A DNA stretch of 64,000 nucleotides from NCBI GenBank assembly GCA_000436535.1, contig FR886343.1, forward strand, positions 20,201-84,200, given 5' to 3'. This document shows, piece after piece, positions 1-8,990 of this stretch. The translations under genes were made by a program, and so were the position numbers. The stretch is from Eubacterium sp. CAG:252. GTDB lineage: Bacteria; Bacillota; Clostridia; Lachnospirales; Lachnospiraceae. The notes beneath the pieces are model-generated. The model was not told where the DNA came from. It ran no database searches and saw only the letters and a program-made list of their open reading frames with translations. Every line of letters begins with the position of its first letter. The stretch's first letter is position 1.

Positions 1-61
1 AGCACAGAACCGTCGTGTCGAGATAAGAATATATAATAATCTAAATAGCGATATTCAATAA
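1..61 (+). CDS. motB: Flagellar motor protein MotB (OmpA-like C-terminus), 3' end only
   Basis: The window opens inside a reading frame that begins at base 2 and stops at 59-61. Its last residues read AQNRRVEIRIYNNLNSDIQ. The NRRVEIRI string is the classic end of an OmpA/MotB peptidoglycan-binding domain. In the fla/che operons of Clostridia motB sits directly before fliL, which is what follows here 13 bases later. MotB is the stator subunit that anchors MotA to the cell wall. Only about 19 residues are visible, so the identity rests on this motif plus position. Another OmpA-family protein is the main alternative. Confidence 0.72.
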   Translation, partial: AQNRRVEIRIYNNLNSDIQ

Positions 62-74
62 AAGGAGAAAGCAT

Positions 75-599
75 ATGAAAAAGAGTACATTAAATGTGAT
101 AACACTTGCGCTTGTGCTTATTAATCTTGTACTTACAGTTATTCTGACATTTTCACTTGTGTCAACGAATAATAAAACAAATAAGCTTATAAGCAAGGTG
201 GCAGAGATAATTGATCTTGATGTTGCTGGTGCTGATACAGGAGATAAGGGTACATCTTCAAGTTCAGGCCTTGATGATATCACTTATGTTGATGTAACTA
301 ACAATGATTCTAAGGATATTATGATATCCTATACAGATGGTGGAAAGACACATTACGCCATCATGAATGTATCACTTGGTCTTAATACTAAGGCAAAGGA
401 TTATACGGCTAAGAGTACTACTATTAACAATGGTATGAAAGTTATTGTAAATGCAGTCCAGACAGAGGCTATGAAGTATACATATAGTACAGTAGCATCA
501 AGTAAAGCTACTATTGAATCAGCTTTGTTAGAACAGCTGCAGGATACATTCCAGACACAGTGTATAACATCTGTAATAGTATCAATAGTAGTACAGTAA
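75..599 (+). CDS. fliL: Flagellar basal body-associated protein FliL
   Basis: The 174-residue protein has a short basic N-terminus (MKKSTLN), one hydrophobic membrane segment at about residues 8-30, a low-complexity Gly/Ser linker (around 58-66) and a C-terminal domain ending in a hydrophobic beta strand (SVIVSIVVQ). That is the FliL layout: a single-pass membrane protein surrounding the stators and supporting motor torque. It follows the motB tail and precedes fliM, as in other Firmicutes. An AGGAG box about 8 bases upstream supports the start. Sequence similarity to FliL is loose, as is usual for this family, so position carries much of the weight. Confidence 0.8.
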   Translation: MKKSTLNVITLALVLINLVLTVILTFSLVSTNNKTNKLISKVAEIIDLDVAGADTGDKGTSSSSGLDDITYVDVTNNDSKDIMISYTDGGKTHYAIMNVSLGLNTKAKDYTAKSTTINNGMKVIVNAVQTEAMKYTYSTVASSKATIESALLEQLQDTFQTQCITSVIVSIVVQ

Positions 600-647
600 G
601 AGATGGATGCGTTTAATGATTATGAGATATAAGGAGGTGAGGAAGAC

Positions 648-1631
648 ATGGGAGAGGTCTTATCACAAGACGAGATAGATAATCTCCTGAAAGCACTCAG
701 CAGTGGAGAACTGGATGTTGATGAGATGAAGAACGGCGAAGAAAAACAGGTGAAGAACTATGACTTCGCAAGACCTTCAAAGTTCTCAAAGGAACATTTA
801 AGAACACTTGAGATTATCTTTGAACATTTTGGAAGACTTCTAGCAACCAATCTTCCAGCCTATTTAAGAAAAACAGTTAGTGTTGATGTAGTGAATTCAG
901 AGGTTGTAATATATTCAGAATTCTCGAATGCGCTGTCAAATCCAGTGCTGTTAGGGGTGGTGAGTATGAAGCCGCTTGCTGGCAATATGGTTATGGAGAT
1001 GGCTTCAAATCTGGGATTTGCTATAGTTGACAGGTTACTTGGAGGAGCTGGAGCGGCTCTTGATAAGGAGAGAGATTTTTCAGAGATAGAGCTGACGATA
1101 ATAGAAAGAATTTTTTCAATATGCGTGAATCTTTTAAGAGAGCCTTGGGAGAATGTTATAAAAGTAACGCCAAGACTTGAAAGAATAGAAACGAATTCAC
1201 AGTTTGCGCAGATTATATCGCCAACAGAAACAATAGCAATCATAACCATCAATCTTAAGATAGGCGATGTTGAAGGACTTATGAATGTTTGTCTTCCATT
1301 CACATTGTTAGAGCCGGTTATGGATAAGCTTAATACCAAGTTCTGGTTCGCTAATATGCAGGAGAAAGATCCTACAATGTATGGCGATGTGATTGAGAAT
1401 ATAATCAGCAAAACTAAGGTGCCTATCAAAGCAATACTTGGTGGGTCTAAGGTTAATGTAGCAGATTTTGTAAACCTTCAGGTAGGTGATATAATTAAAA
1501 TTGATAAAAAGGTTGATCAGGAATTAGATGTATATGTGGGCAATATAAAGAAGTTCAATGCATTACCTGGTTACTTTGAAGATAAATACGCAGTTAGAAT
1601 AACAGACGTAATTAGAGAGGAGAGTGAGTAA
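648..1631 (+). CDS. fliM: Flagellar motor switch protein FliM
   Basis: The 327-residue FliM begins with the conserved CheY-P docking peptide (LSQDEIDNLL, residues 5-14). A CheC-like middle domain follows, and a C-terminal SpoA/FliN-type domain occupies about 250-322 (VNVADFVNLQVGDIIKID). It forms the C-ring wall and switches rotation direction when phospho-CheY binds. Length is normal for the family. An unusually strong ribosome-binding site (AAGGAGGTGAGGA) lies just ahead of the ATG. It is followed by fliY after three bases, suggesting tight co-translation. Confidence 0.97.
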   Translation: MGEVLSQDEIDNLLKALSSGELDVDEMKNGEEKQVKNYDFARPSKFSKEHLRTLEIIFEHFGRLLATNLPAYLRKTVSVDVVNSEVVIYSEFSNALSNPVLLGVVSMKPLAGNMVMEMASNLGFAIVDRLLGGAGAALDKERDFSEIELTIIERIFSICVNLLREPWENVIKVTPRLERIETNSQFAQIISPTETIAIITINLKIGDVEGLMNVCLPFTLLEPVMDKLNTKFWFANMQEKDPTMYGDVIENIISKTKVPIKAILGGSKVNVADFVNLQVGDIIKIDKKVDQELDVYVGNIKKFNALPGYFEDKYAVRITDVIREESE

Positions 1632-1634
1632 CAG

Positions 1635-2975
1635 ATGGATGGCATGTTATCACAAGATGAGATAAACGCATTATTAAATGGAATGAATAGTGATGACAGC
1701 AGCGATGATAATGCGGATTCGGCAGCACAGGATAGCAGCATGGCTGGTGATAATAATACGAATAATGATATTCCAGATACTGAGGAAGTCCTTTCTGATT
1801 ACGAAAAGGATGCAGTTGGTGAAATATCCAATATAAGCATGGGAACAGCAGCGACAACACTTAGTTCACTGCTTAATCAGAAGGTAAATATAACAACACC
1901 TAGGGTTGAAATTGCAGATTGGGAGCATCTTTCAAGTAAATATGACAGACCTTGCGTTATGTTACAGATAAGATATAAAGAAGGTCTTGATGGTAATAAT
2001 GTACTTATTTTGAAAGAAAAAGATGTAAAGATTATTACAGATCTTATGATGGGCGGTCCTGGTAATGCAGATGATGCAGAAGAACTTACAGATCTTCATC
2101 TGAGTGCAATTGGTGAGGCTATGAACCAGATGATGGGTTCAGCGGCAACATCACTTTCATCTATGTTTAATAGAAAGATAGATATCAGCCCACCAATAGC
2201 TAACATAGTAGAAACATATAATGAAATGGATGATTCGCTTCCACCATTTCTTGCTGGTCAGTTCGTTATGGTAGCATTCAAGATGCAGATAGGCGATCTT
2301 ATTGATAGTGAGATTATGCAGTTGTATCCAATAGACTTTGCTAGAGAACTTCTTAATATGTTCTCTATAGACCCAACTATGGGCGGTCAGATGAACACAG
2401 AAGATACAGCTGCTACAAATGTGCAGCCACAGCAGAGCCAGCCGGAGCCACAGGCACAGCCACAACAGCCACAACAGCCAGTGCAGCCACAGGCGCAGCC
2501 AGCGCCAGATATGTCGGCACAGCAGCCTTATATGGGAATGCCACAACAGAATATGGCAGGACAGTCAATGCAGGGTATGGCACAGCAGAATATGGGAATG
2601 CCTTATGGTTATGGTATGGGTATGCCACCACAGGGAATGCCTTATGGTTATGGTATGCCACAGGCACAGCCAGCACAGGATGTCAATGTTGCACCAGCAG
2701 CTTTCCAGCCATTTTCAGCAGACGTTAATCCGCTTACACAGCAGGAAAACATTGACCTTATTATGGATGTTCCACTTCAGGTTACAGTTGAACTTGGAAG
2801 GGTGTCAAAGTCAATTAAAGAAATTCTTGAGTTTGCACCAGGAACAATTGTAGAACTTAATAAGATAGCTGGAGAAGCTGTAGATGTACTTGTTAATGGT
2901 AAGTATGTTGCCAAAGGTGAAGTAGTAGTTATTGAAGAAAACTTCGGTGTAAGAATTACAGAAATAATAAAATAG
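1635..2975 (+). CDS. fliY: Flagellar motor switch phosphatase FliY (CheC-FliN fusion)
   Basis: This 446-residue protein starts with a second CheY-P docking peptide (LSQDEINALL). A CheC/CheX phosphatase domain follows (about 55-240) carrying two E-x-x-N active-site motifs, EISN and EAMN, so it should dephosphorylate CheY-P at the motor. The C-terminal 75 residues are a FliN/SpoA domain (PLQVTVELGRVS...VDVLVNGKYVAKGEVVV). Between them is an unusually long linker of about 120 residues, rich in Gln and Pro and then in Met/Gly/Tyr with repeated MPYGYGM units. FliY is the Gram-positive form of FliN. Its start lies three bases after fliM. Confidence 0.95.
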   Translation: MDGMLSQDEINALLNGMNSDDSSDDNADSAAQDSSMAGDNNTNNDIPDTEEVLSDYEKDAVGEISNISMGTAATTLSSLLNQKVNITTPRVEIADWEHLSSKYDRPCVMLQIRYKEGLDGNNVLILKEKDVKIITDLMMGGPGNADDAEELTDLHLSAIGEAMNQMMGSAATSLSSMFNRKIDISPPIANIVETYNEMDDSLPPFLAGQFVMVAFKMQIGDLIDSEIMQLYPIDFARELLNMFSIDPTMGGQMNTEDTAATNVQPQQSQPEPQAQPQQPQQPVQPQAQPAPDMSAQQPYMGMPQQNMAGQSMQGMAQQNMGMPYGYGMGMPPQGMPYGYGMPQAQPAQDVNVAPAAFQPFSADVNPLTQQENIDLIMDVPLQVTVELGRVSKSIKEILEFAPGTIVELNKIAGEAVDVLVNGKYVAKGEVVVIEENFGVRITEIIK

Positions 2976-3102
2976 TATATTAATTTATCATTTTTTTATA
3001 AATATATATATGAAAATTACATTTTATGATGTATAATAATTAAGGTTTAAATTTAGTGAATAATTTATATTTATAATCAGTTAAGATAGGAGAATCAATC
3101 AT
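2976..3102 (+). promoter_or_regulatory. AT-rich gap before cheY, possible internal promoter
   Basis: This 127-base gap is unusually long and AT-rich for an otherwise compact operon. It contains a TATAAT at 3032-3037 but no well-spaced -35 box that I can defend. It could give cheY extra transcription relative to the switch genes. Support is weak. Confidence 0.25.
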
Positions 3103-3465
3103 ATGGCTAAGAATATTTTGATTTGTGATGATGCAGCATTTATGAGAATGATGATTAAGGATATCCTCACAAAGAATGGTTACAATATCGCAGGTGAAGC
3201 AGAAAATGGTGCTAAAGCCGTAGAAAAGTATAATGAGTTAAAGCCAGATTTAGTACTTATGGATATTACTATGCCAGAAATGGATGGTATTCAGGCTCTT
3301 AAGAAGATTAAAGAGGCAGACCCAGGAGCATCAGTTATTATGTGTTCGGCTATGGGACAGCAGGCTATGGTTATTGAGTCTATCCAGTCAGGGGCTAAGG
3401 ATTTTATTGTTAAGCCTTTCCAGGCAGACAGAGTTCTTGAAGCGGTTCAGAAAGTTGTAGGCTAA
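3103..3465 (+). CDS. cheY: Chemotaxis response regulator CheY
   Basis: A stand-alone 120-residue receiver domain with the acidic pair DD at 9-10, the phospho-acceptor Asp in LVLMDITMP (about residue 54), the switch Ser/Thr in VIMCSAMG, and the invariant Lys in FIVKPFQ near residue 104. No output domain is present, so it is the diffusible signal between CheA and FliM/FliY. It lies inside the switch/export gene block, as in B. subtilis. The ATG is preceded by an AGGAG-like box. The stop overlaps the next start by one base (TAATG). Confidence 0.96.
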   Translation: MAKNILICDDAAFMRMMIKDILTKNGYNIAGEAENGAKAVEKYNELKPDLVLMDITMPEMDGIQALKKIKEADPGASVIMCSAMGQQAMVIESIQSGAKDFIVKPFQADRVLEAVQKVVG

Positions 3466-3842
3466 TGGTCAGTGCATCAATGAGTAGCAGAATTGAGGCA
3501 TTTGCACAACTTTTAACGCTTTTTATAATATTCATACTTGTATTAGCTATTACATATTATGTTACAAGATTTGTTGGCAATTATCAGAAGAACAAGATGT
3601 CAGGAAGCAATATCAACATTCTTGAAACTATGAGAATATCTAACACCAAGTATATACAGGTAGTGAAGATAGGAAGCAAAGTGTTTGCAATAGCAGTAGC
3701 TAAAGATACAGTTACATATTTATGTGAACTCAACGAAGATGAGCTTGTATACAACGAGTCCTCATCAGGTAAGATGCTTATGAATAGCGAAAGCTTTAAA
3801 GATATTTTAGAGAAATTCAAGAAAGACAAGCCAGAAAGTTAG
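3465..3842 (+). CDS. fliO: Flagellar biosynthetic protein FliO (FliZ-like)
   Basis: A 125-residue protein with one membrane segment (about residues 14-32, LFIIFILVLAITYYV) and a soluble domain containing NINILETMRISNTKYIQVVKIGSKVFAIAV. This matches the FliO/FliZ family that helps assemble the FliP ring of the flagellar export gate. The start overlaps the cheY stop codon by one base; an alternative ATG lies 15 bases downstream at 3480. Its place directly before fliP agrees with the family role. FliO proteins are divergent, so naming leans on topology and context. Confidence 0.85.
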   Translation: MVSASMSSRIEAFAQLLTLFIIFILVLAITYYVTRFVGNYQKNKMSGSNINILETMRISNTKYIQVVKIGSKVFAIAVAKDTVTYLCELNEDELVYNESSSGKMLMNSESFKDILEKFKKDKPES

Positions 3843-3855
3843 GCGGATATATAAT

Positions 3856-4647
3856 ATGTTACATTTTATTAAGAAACATAAAAAGGCGCTTGCCAGAGTA
3901 TGTGTCGCATTAAGTACAATAATGGGTGTTCTTTTTGCTGTTACCGCTAAGGTATTAGCAGCAGATGGAGATAATAATCTTATAAGTATAGGCATTTCCA
4001 CAGGTGATGGAAGTGATATGGCAAGTGTTTTACAGATGCTTATAGTGCTTACTGTTATATCACTTGCACCATCTATACTGATTATGCTTACCTCATTTAC
4101 AAGAATAGTAATAGTTCTTCATTTTACAAGAGCTGCTATTGGTACGCAGACTGTTCCGCCTAATCAGGTTATTATTGGATTATCATTGTTTTTAACAGTG
4201 TTTGTTATGGCTCCTACATTTACAGAGGTATATAATAATGCGGTTGTTCCATTATCGAATAATGAGATGACAACACAGGAAGCCTTTGATGAAGGAATAA
4301 AGCCGTTACGTACATTTATGCTTAAACAGACATCTACTAAGGATCTTGATACATTTTTAAAGATAGCAGGATATGAAGAAGGTTCGGTAAAGTCAGAGGA
4401 TGATATCACATTAAGAGTTCTTATACCATCATTTATAATAAGTGAGTTAAGAATTGCTTTCATTATTGGATTCCTTATCTACCTGCCATTCATAGTTATA
4501 GATATGGTTGTGTCATCGACACTTATGTCTATGGGTATGATGATGCTTCCACCTACTACTATTTCAACACCATTTAAGATACTGCTGTTCGTTATGGCAG
4601 ATGGATGGAATCTTATAATAGGTAATCTTATGCTGACATTTAAGTAG
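3856..4647 (+). CDS. fliP: Flagellar export gate protein FliP
   Basis: A 263-residue membrane protein with an N-terminal signal sequence (hydrophobic stretch about 13-35, probable cleavage after LAA) and four further hydrophobic segments. It contains family motifs such as LTSFTRIVIVLHF, RTFMLKQT and SFIISELRIAFIIGFLIYLPF. FliP forms the pentameric core of the flagellar type III export channel with FliQ and FliR, which follow immediately. Length and signal peptide are typical. Confidence 0.97.
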   Translation: MLHFIKKHKKALARVCVALSTIMGVLFAVTAKVLAADGDNNLISIGISTGDGSDMASVLQMLIVLTVISLAPSILIMLTSFTRIVIVLHFTRAAIGTQTVPPNQVIIGLSLFLTVFVMAPTFTEVYNNAVVPLSNNEMTTQEAFDEGIKPLRTFMLKQTSTKDLDTFLKIAGYEEGSVKSEDDITLRVLIPSFIISELRIAFIIGFLIYLPFIVIDMVVSSTLMSMGMMMLPPTTISTPFKILLFVMADGWNLIIGNLMLTFK

Positions 4648-4689
4648 ATATGAAAGGTATATTACATTATATAAGATGGAGGCATGCAG

Positions 4690-4953
4690 ATGGATACTGG
4701 TACAGTTATTAATATAGCAAGACAGACAATATGGATAATAGTAGAAACTGCGGTGCCGGTTCTGATTATATCCATGGCTGTTGGTCTGATAATAAGTCTG
4801 TTTCAGACATTGACATCTATTCAGGAACAAACACTTACATTTGTACCTAAGCTGTTGGCAATTCTGCTTACAATTATGCTTATAGGTGGATGGATGCTGA
4901 ATCAGATTACAGGATTTATGAATAATTTATGGAATTTTTCCCAGTACATTTAA
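4690..4953 (+). CDS. fliQ: Flagellar export gate protein FliQ
   Basis: FliQ of 87 residues with two transmembrane hairpin helices and the characteristic string FQTLTSIQEQTLTFVPK. I chose the ATG at 4690 rather than the upstream in-frame ATG at 4684. The GGAGG at 4678-4682 sits seven bases from 4690 but only one base from 4684. The resulting length equals that of usual FliQ proteins. It is an export-gate subunit acting with FliP and FliR. Confidence 0.95.
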   Translation: MDTGTVINIARQTIWIIVETAVPVLIISMAVGLIISLFQTLTSIQEQTLTFVPKLLAILLTIMLIGGWMLNQITGFMNNLWNFSQYI

Positions 4954-4971
4954 TTAAAGGATTAAGTTACA

Positions 4972-5748
4972 ATGATTAATTATGAAGTCGCACTTGGACA
5001 ATTAGAGCTATTTGTTTTGATACTTATTCGATTAGCTTCATTTGTCTATGCTGCGCCTTTTTTTAATACTGCCAATGTGCCTAATCGTTTTAAGATAGGC
5101 TTCTCACTAGCTTTAAGCATGATAGTATATTCACTTCATCCAGATATGGCTGTGCAGTATGATAATATTATAGATTACTGCATAATAGTTGTTCAGGAGC
5201 TTATAGTCGGTATTCTTCTTGGTGCTGTGTCATCTTTTGCAGTCCAGATAATCCAGTTTTCAGGTAAGATAATAGATATGGATATAGGTTTGTCCATGGC
5301 ACAGATATATGACCCTACGACACGTATGCAGGTCGGTATTATGGGAAATTTTTATTATTATATGCTTATGCTTCTTCTTATATTATCGGGTATGCATAGA
5401 TTTCTTATAGAGGCTATAGTAGAAACCTATAATGTTATACCTATTGGTGGGGTTAAGTTCGGGGCAGGACTGTATACAACCGTTATACAGTTTATGTCAG
5501 ACTACTTTGTTATCGGTTTCAGAATTGCACTTCCGGTATTTGCGACTATGCTTTTGCTGAATTGTATTCTTGCGATACTGGCAAGGATTGCGCCACAGAT
5601 GAATATGTTCGTAGTGGGTATGCAGCTTAAGATATTTGTTGGAATATTTGTTATATTCTTCACGATAAGTATGCTGCCTGCTGTATCTAATATTATATTT
5701 GAAGAGATTAAGGATTTGTTTTCACTACTTGTAAGGGGAATGAGCTGA
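4972..5748 (+). CDS. fliR: Flagellar export gate protein FliR
   Basis: A 258-residue polytopic membrane protein with about six hydrophobic segments, in the typical FliR position between fliQ and flhB. Recognisable family stretches include FVLILIRLASFVYAAPFF, IVGILLGAVSSFAVQIIQFSG and ALPVFATMLLLNCILAILARIAPQMNMFV. It completes the export-gate core. The ribosome-binding site is weak (AAAGG). The stop is followed after one base by the flhB ATG. Confidence 0.96.
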   Translation: MINYEVALGQLELFVLILIRLASFVYAAPFFNTANVPNRFKIGFSLALSMIVYSLHPDMAVQYDNIIDYCIIVVQELIVGILLGAVSSFAVQIIQFSGKIIDMDIGLSMAQIYDPTTRMQVGIMGNFYYYMLMLLLILSGMHRFLIEAIVETYNVIPIGGVKFGAGLYTTVIQFMSDYFVIGFRIALPVFATMLLLNCILAILARIAPQMNMFVVGMQLKIFVGIFVIFFTISMLPAVSNIIFEEIKDLFSLLVRGMS

Positions 5749-5749
5749 T

Positions 5750-6877
5750 ATGGATGATACAACACTGTTATTAAAGTTAGACTTGCAGTTCTTTGCCAAA
5801 GATGGACCGGGTGGAGAGAAGACAGAGCCGGCTACAAGTAAAAAGCTTAATGATATACGAAAAGAAGGTCAGGTTGCCAAGAGTAAGGAAATTATTACGG
5901 CAATTTCACTGATGTCGCTTTTTATTATTCTTAAGGTGTATTTGTCAAGCCTTGGAACAGGACTTATAGATGTCTATAAGGAAATCTATAGCTCAGTACC
6001 ACTTGTTATATCTGAAAGTGCCAGCGGGCTTCAGACAAGAATGGCGACAACGGTACTGAGGCAGGTTATTGTTGATGTTGTAAAGCTTGCTATACCGATA
6101 CTTATCGTGGCAGTTGTCATAGCAGTACTTGGTAATATGTTACAGCAGAAATGGATGGTTACAGCAAAGCCACTCCAGCCAAAGTTAAGCAAGTTAAGTC
6201 CGATAAGCGGTCTTAAGAGAATGTTTTCAGTAAGACAGCTTATGGAACTGTTAAAGTCTATTGCGATGATAGCGCTTATTATGGTGGTAGTATATACGAC
6301 TATCAAGAGTAAAATGAATGTGCTTCTTACATTTTATGATGTTGGACTTAATGCCGCACTGTCCACGATAGGAAGCATAATAATTGACTTAGGAATTAAA
6401 ATAAGTGCGGTGTTTCTTATAGTTGGTTTTGTCGACCTTATATATCAGAGACATAAGTTCAAGAATGATAATATGATGACAAAGCAGGAAGTTAAAGATG
6501 AGTATAAAAACTCAGAAGGTGATCCGCAGGTTAAGGGCCAGATACGAAGGAAAATGCAGGAAATATCAAGAAGAAGAATGATGCAGCAGCTTCCAGAGGC
6601 AGATGTTGTTATCACCAACCCGACACATTTTGCGGTTGCACTAAAGTATGAACCAAATGCAGGAAAAGCTCCAGTTGTTATAGCAAAAGGTGCTGATTAT
6701 CTTGCTTTTCAGATAAAGGATAAAGCAAAGGAATATAACATAGCAATAGTAGAGAATAAGCCGCTTGCACGAATACTTTATCATAATATAGATGTAGGTA
6801 TGGAGATACCACCAGAATTATATCAGGCTGTTGCAGAAATTCTTGCTACAGTTATGCGAACAAATAATAGATTATAA
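5750..6877 (+). CDS. flhB: Flagellar export switch protein FlhB
   Basis: FlhB of 375 residues. An N-terminal KTEPATSKKLNDIRKEG motif (about 25-40) precedes four membrane segments, followed by the cytoplasmic domain with the autocleavage motif NPTH (VVITNPTHFAVALKYE, about residue 287). Cleavage between Asn and Pro changes substrate specificity from rod/hook to filament proteins. It starts one base after fliR. A GGGGA box within the fliR end serves as ribosome-binding site. Confidence 0.97.
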   Translation: MDDTTLLLKLDLQFFAKDGPGGEKTEPATSKKLNDIRKEGQVAKSKEIITAISLMSLFIILKVYLSSLGTGLIDVYKEIYSSVPLVISESASGLQTRMATTVLRQVIVDVVKLAIPILIVAVVIAVLGNMLQQKWMVTAKPLQPKLSKLSPISGLKRMFSVRQLMELLKSIAMIALIMVVVYTTIKSKMNVLLTFYDVGLNAALSTIGSIIIDLGIKISAVFLIVGFVDLIYQRHKFKNDNMMTKQEVKDEYKNSEGDPQVKGQIRRKMQEISRRRMMQQLPEADVVITNPTHFAVALKYEPNAGKAPVVIAKGADYLAFQIKDKAKEYNIAIVENKPLARILYHNIDVGMEIPPELYQAVAEILATVMRTNNRL

Positions 6878-6950
6878 TCAAAATATGTGGTATTATGTTT
6901 AAAGGACTGATTTTTATGATATATTATTACATTTTGGAAGGAGAAATAAA

Positions 6951-8990
6951 GTGAAGCTAAAGAAGAATGACTTATTTATGGGCATATATATACTTGCAGC
7001 AGTTTTATTCTTTATTATTTCAATTCCTTCGTGGTTACTTGATATATTACTTGCGTTTAATATAATGGTTGCGCTTGTTATATTATTTAATTCATTGTAT
7101 GCAAAAGAAGTACTGGATATGGCCGCATTTCCAACTATGCTGTTATTTACAACTATTTTTAGAATATCACTTAACGTTTCATCAACAAAGCTTATCTTAA
7201 GGGATGGATACGCAGGTAATGTCGTTGCCACATTCGGTAAGTTTGTTGGTGGTGGTAATCTTGTCATAGGTACCATCATATTCATAGTACTGATTATTGT
7301 ACAGTTTATCGTTATCAATAAAGGTTCTGAAAGAGTATCAGAAGTAACTGCCAGATTCACACTGGATGCCATGGCAGGTAAGCAGATGGCGATTGATTCA
7401 GATCTTAATACAGGTGCAATAACAGATAAAGAAGCAGCGGAGAGGAGAAAGAAGCTGCAGCAGGAAAACAGCTTCTTTGGTTCTATGGATGGTGCTACCA
7501 AGTATGTTAAGGGAGATGCGACAGCAGGTCTTATTATCACAGCTATCAACCTTGTAGGTGGTGTCGTTATGGGCATGATGTATCAGGGATTATCTATCAA
7601 TGAAGCACTCTCTACATATGCCATACTTACAATCGGTGATGGGCTTTGTTCACAGATTCCATCACTGCTTATATCATTATCAACAGGTATTCTTGTTACA
7701 AAGGCATCAAGTGAGGGTGAACTTGGTGATGAGATGGTTGGACAGCTTTTCTCTATGGACAGGGTGCTTATTATGGTAGGAGCAGCACTTACACTGCTTG
7801 GTGTTGCAACACCACTTCCTATATATATATTTGTACCACTTGGCGTGGCACTTATTATATATGGAAGAAAGCTTAAGGATAAGACAGGAGAAGCTACTAT
7901 CGAGGAGATGGCAGAAGCAGAGGAAACAGAGGCGCAGGAGATAAGAAAGCCGGAGAATGTTGTTTCACTTCTTAATGTCGACCCTATTGAGCTTGAGTTT
8001 GGTTATGGTATTATTCCGCTTGCCGATGTTAATCAGGGTGGTGACCTTCTTGACCGAGTTGTTATGATAAGACGACAGGTTGCACTTGAACTTGGTGCAG
8101 TTGTTCCTATTATTCGTTTAAGAGACAATATCCAGCTTAACCCTAACCAGTATGTTATTAAGATAAAGGGCATACAGGTAAGTGAAGGTGAGATATTATT
8201 TGATCATTATATGGCGATGAATCCGGGATATGTTGAGGAAGAGATTACAGGTATTCCTACATTTGAGCCTTCATTCCATCTCCCAGCCATATGGATAACT
8301 GAGAGCCAGAGAGAAAGAGCAGAGTCGATGGGTTACACAGTAGTAGACCCACCTTCAATAATAGCTACACATCTTACAGAGGTTATAAGACAGCATATTG
8401 CTGAACTCCTTACAAGGCAGGATGTACAGAACCTTATTAATAATATTAAGGATAATAACTCGGCACTTATTGAAGAACTTGTTCCTAAACTGCTTGGAAT
8501 TGGTGAAATCCAGAAAGTATTACAGAATCTTCTTGAAGAAGGCATATCAATAAGAGATTTGGTTACTATATTTGAAACATTAGCAGACCATGCTGCGGTT
8601 ACAAGGGATACAGATATTCTTACAGAGTATGTAAGACAGAGCCTGAAGAGAGCTATATCTGGAAAGTATTTCCCACCTAATGAGGTCACCAATGTTATTA
8701 CGCTTGACCCTAAGGTTGAACAGGAGATTATGGGAGCTGTTAAGAATACAGAGCAGGGTTCATACCTTTCATTAGACCCTGCACGTACAAAAGCGATTAT
8801 GGATTCACTTGGTGAAGAGTTAAAGAAGCTTGAGGATATGGGTAAAAATCCGGTTGTTATCACTTCGCCTATAGTCAGATTGTACTTTAAGAAGCTTGCA
8901 TCTGATTATTACAAGGATATTATTGTTATTTCATACAATGAAGTTGAGTCCAATGTCGAATTACAGTCAGTAGGGATGGTGACAGCATAA
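6951..8990 (+). CDS. flhA: Flagellar export protein FlhA
   Basis: FlhA of 679 residues with about eight membrane segments in the first 310 residues. The FHIPEP-family signature region covers AAFPTMLLFTTIFRISLNVSSTKLIL and the cytoplasmic loop TARFTLDAMAGKQMAIDSDL. The large C-terminal cytoplasmic domain docks late substrates. The start codon is GTG at 6951 with a GGAAGGAG box nine bases upstream. The stop codon overlaps the flhF ATG (TAATG), indicating coupled translation. Confidence 0.97.
   Translation: MKLKKNDLFMGIYILAAVLFFIISIPSWLLDILLAFNIMVALVILFNSLYAKEVLDMAAFPTMLLFTTIFRISLNVSSTKLILRDGYAGNVVATFGKFVGGGNLVIGTIIFIVLIIVQFIVINKGSERVSEVTARFTLDAMAGKQMAIDSDLNTGAITDKEAAERRKKLQQENSFFGSMDGATKYVKGDATAGLIITAINLVGGVVMGMMYQGLSINEALSTYAILTIGDGLCSQIPSLLISLSTGILVTKASSEGELGDEMVGQLFSMDRVLIMVGAALTLLGVATPLPIYIFVPLGVALIIYGRKLKDKTGEATIEEMAEAEETEAQEIRKPENVVSLLNVDPIELEFGYGIIPLADVNQGGDLLDRVVMIRRQVALELGAVVPIIRLRDNIQLNPNQYVIKIKGIQVSEGEILFDHYMAMNPGYVEEEITGIPTFEPSFHLPAIWITESQRERAESMGYTVVDPPSIIATHLTEVIRQHIAELLTRQDVQNLINNIKDNNSALIEELVPKLLGIGEIQKVLQNLLEEGISIRDLVTIFETLADHAAVTRDTDILTEYVRQSLKRAISGKYFPPNEVTNVITLDPKVEQEIMGAVKNTEQGSYLSLDPARTKAIMDSLGEELKKLEDMGKNPVVITSPIVRLYFKKLASDYYKDIIVISYNEVESNVELQSVGMVTA

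Noticed and set aside
860..1429. 189-codon minus-strand frame inside fliM, and similar minus-strand frames in flhA, fliA, cheB, nusA and polC
   Set aside because: They lie wholly inside genes with strong family matches, lack ribosome-binding sites and show no recognisable domains.
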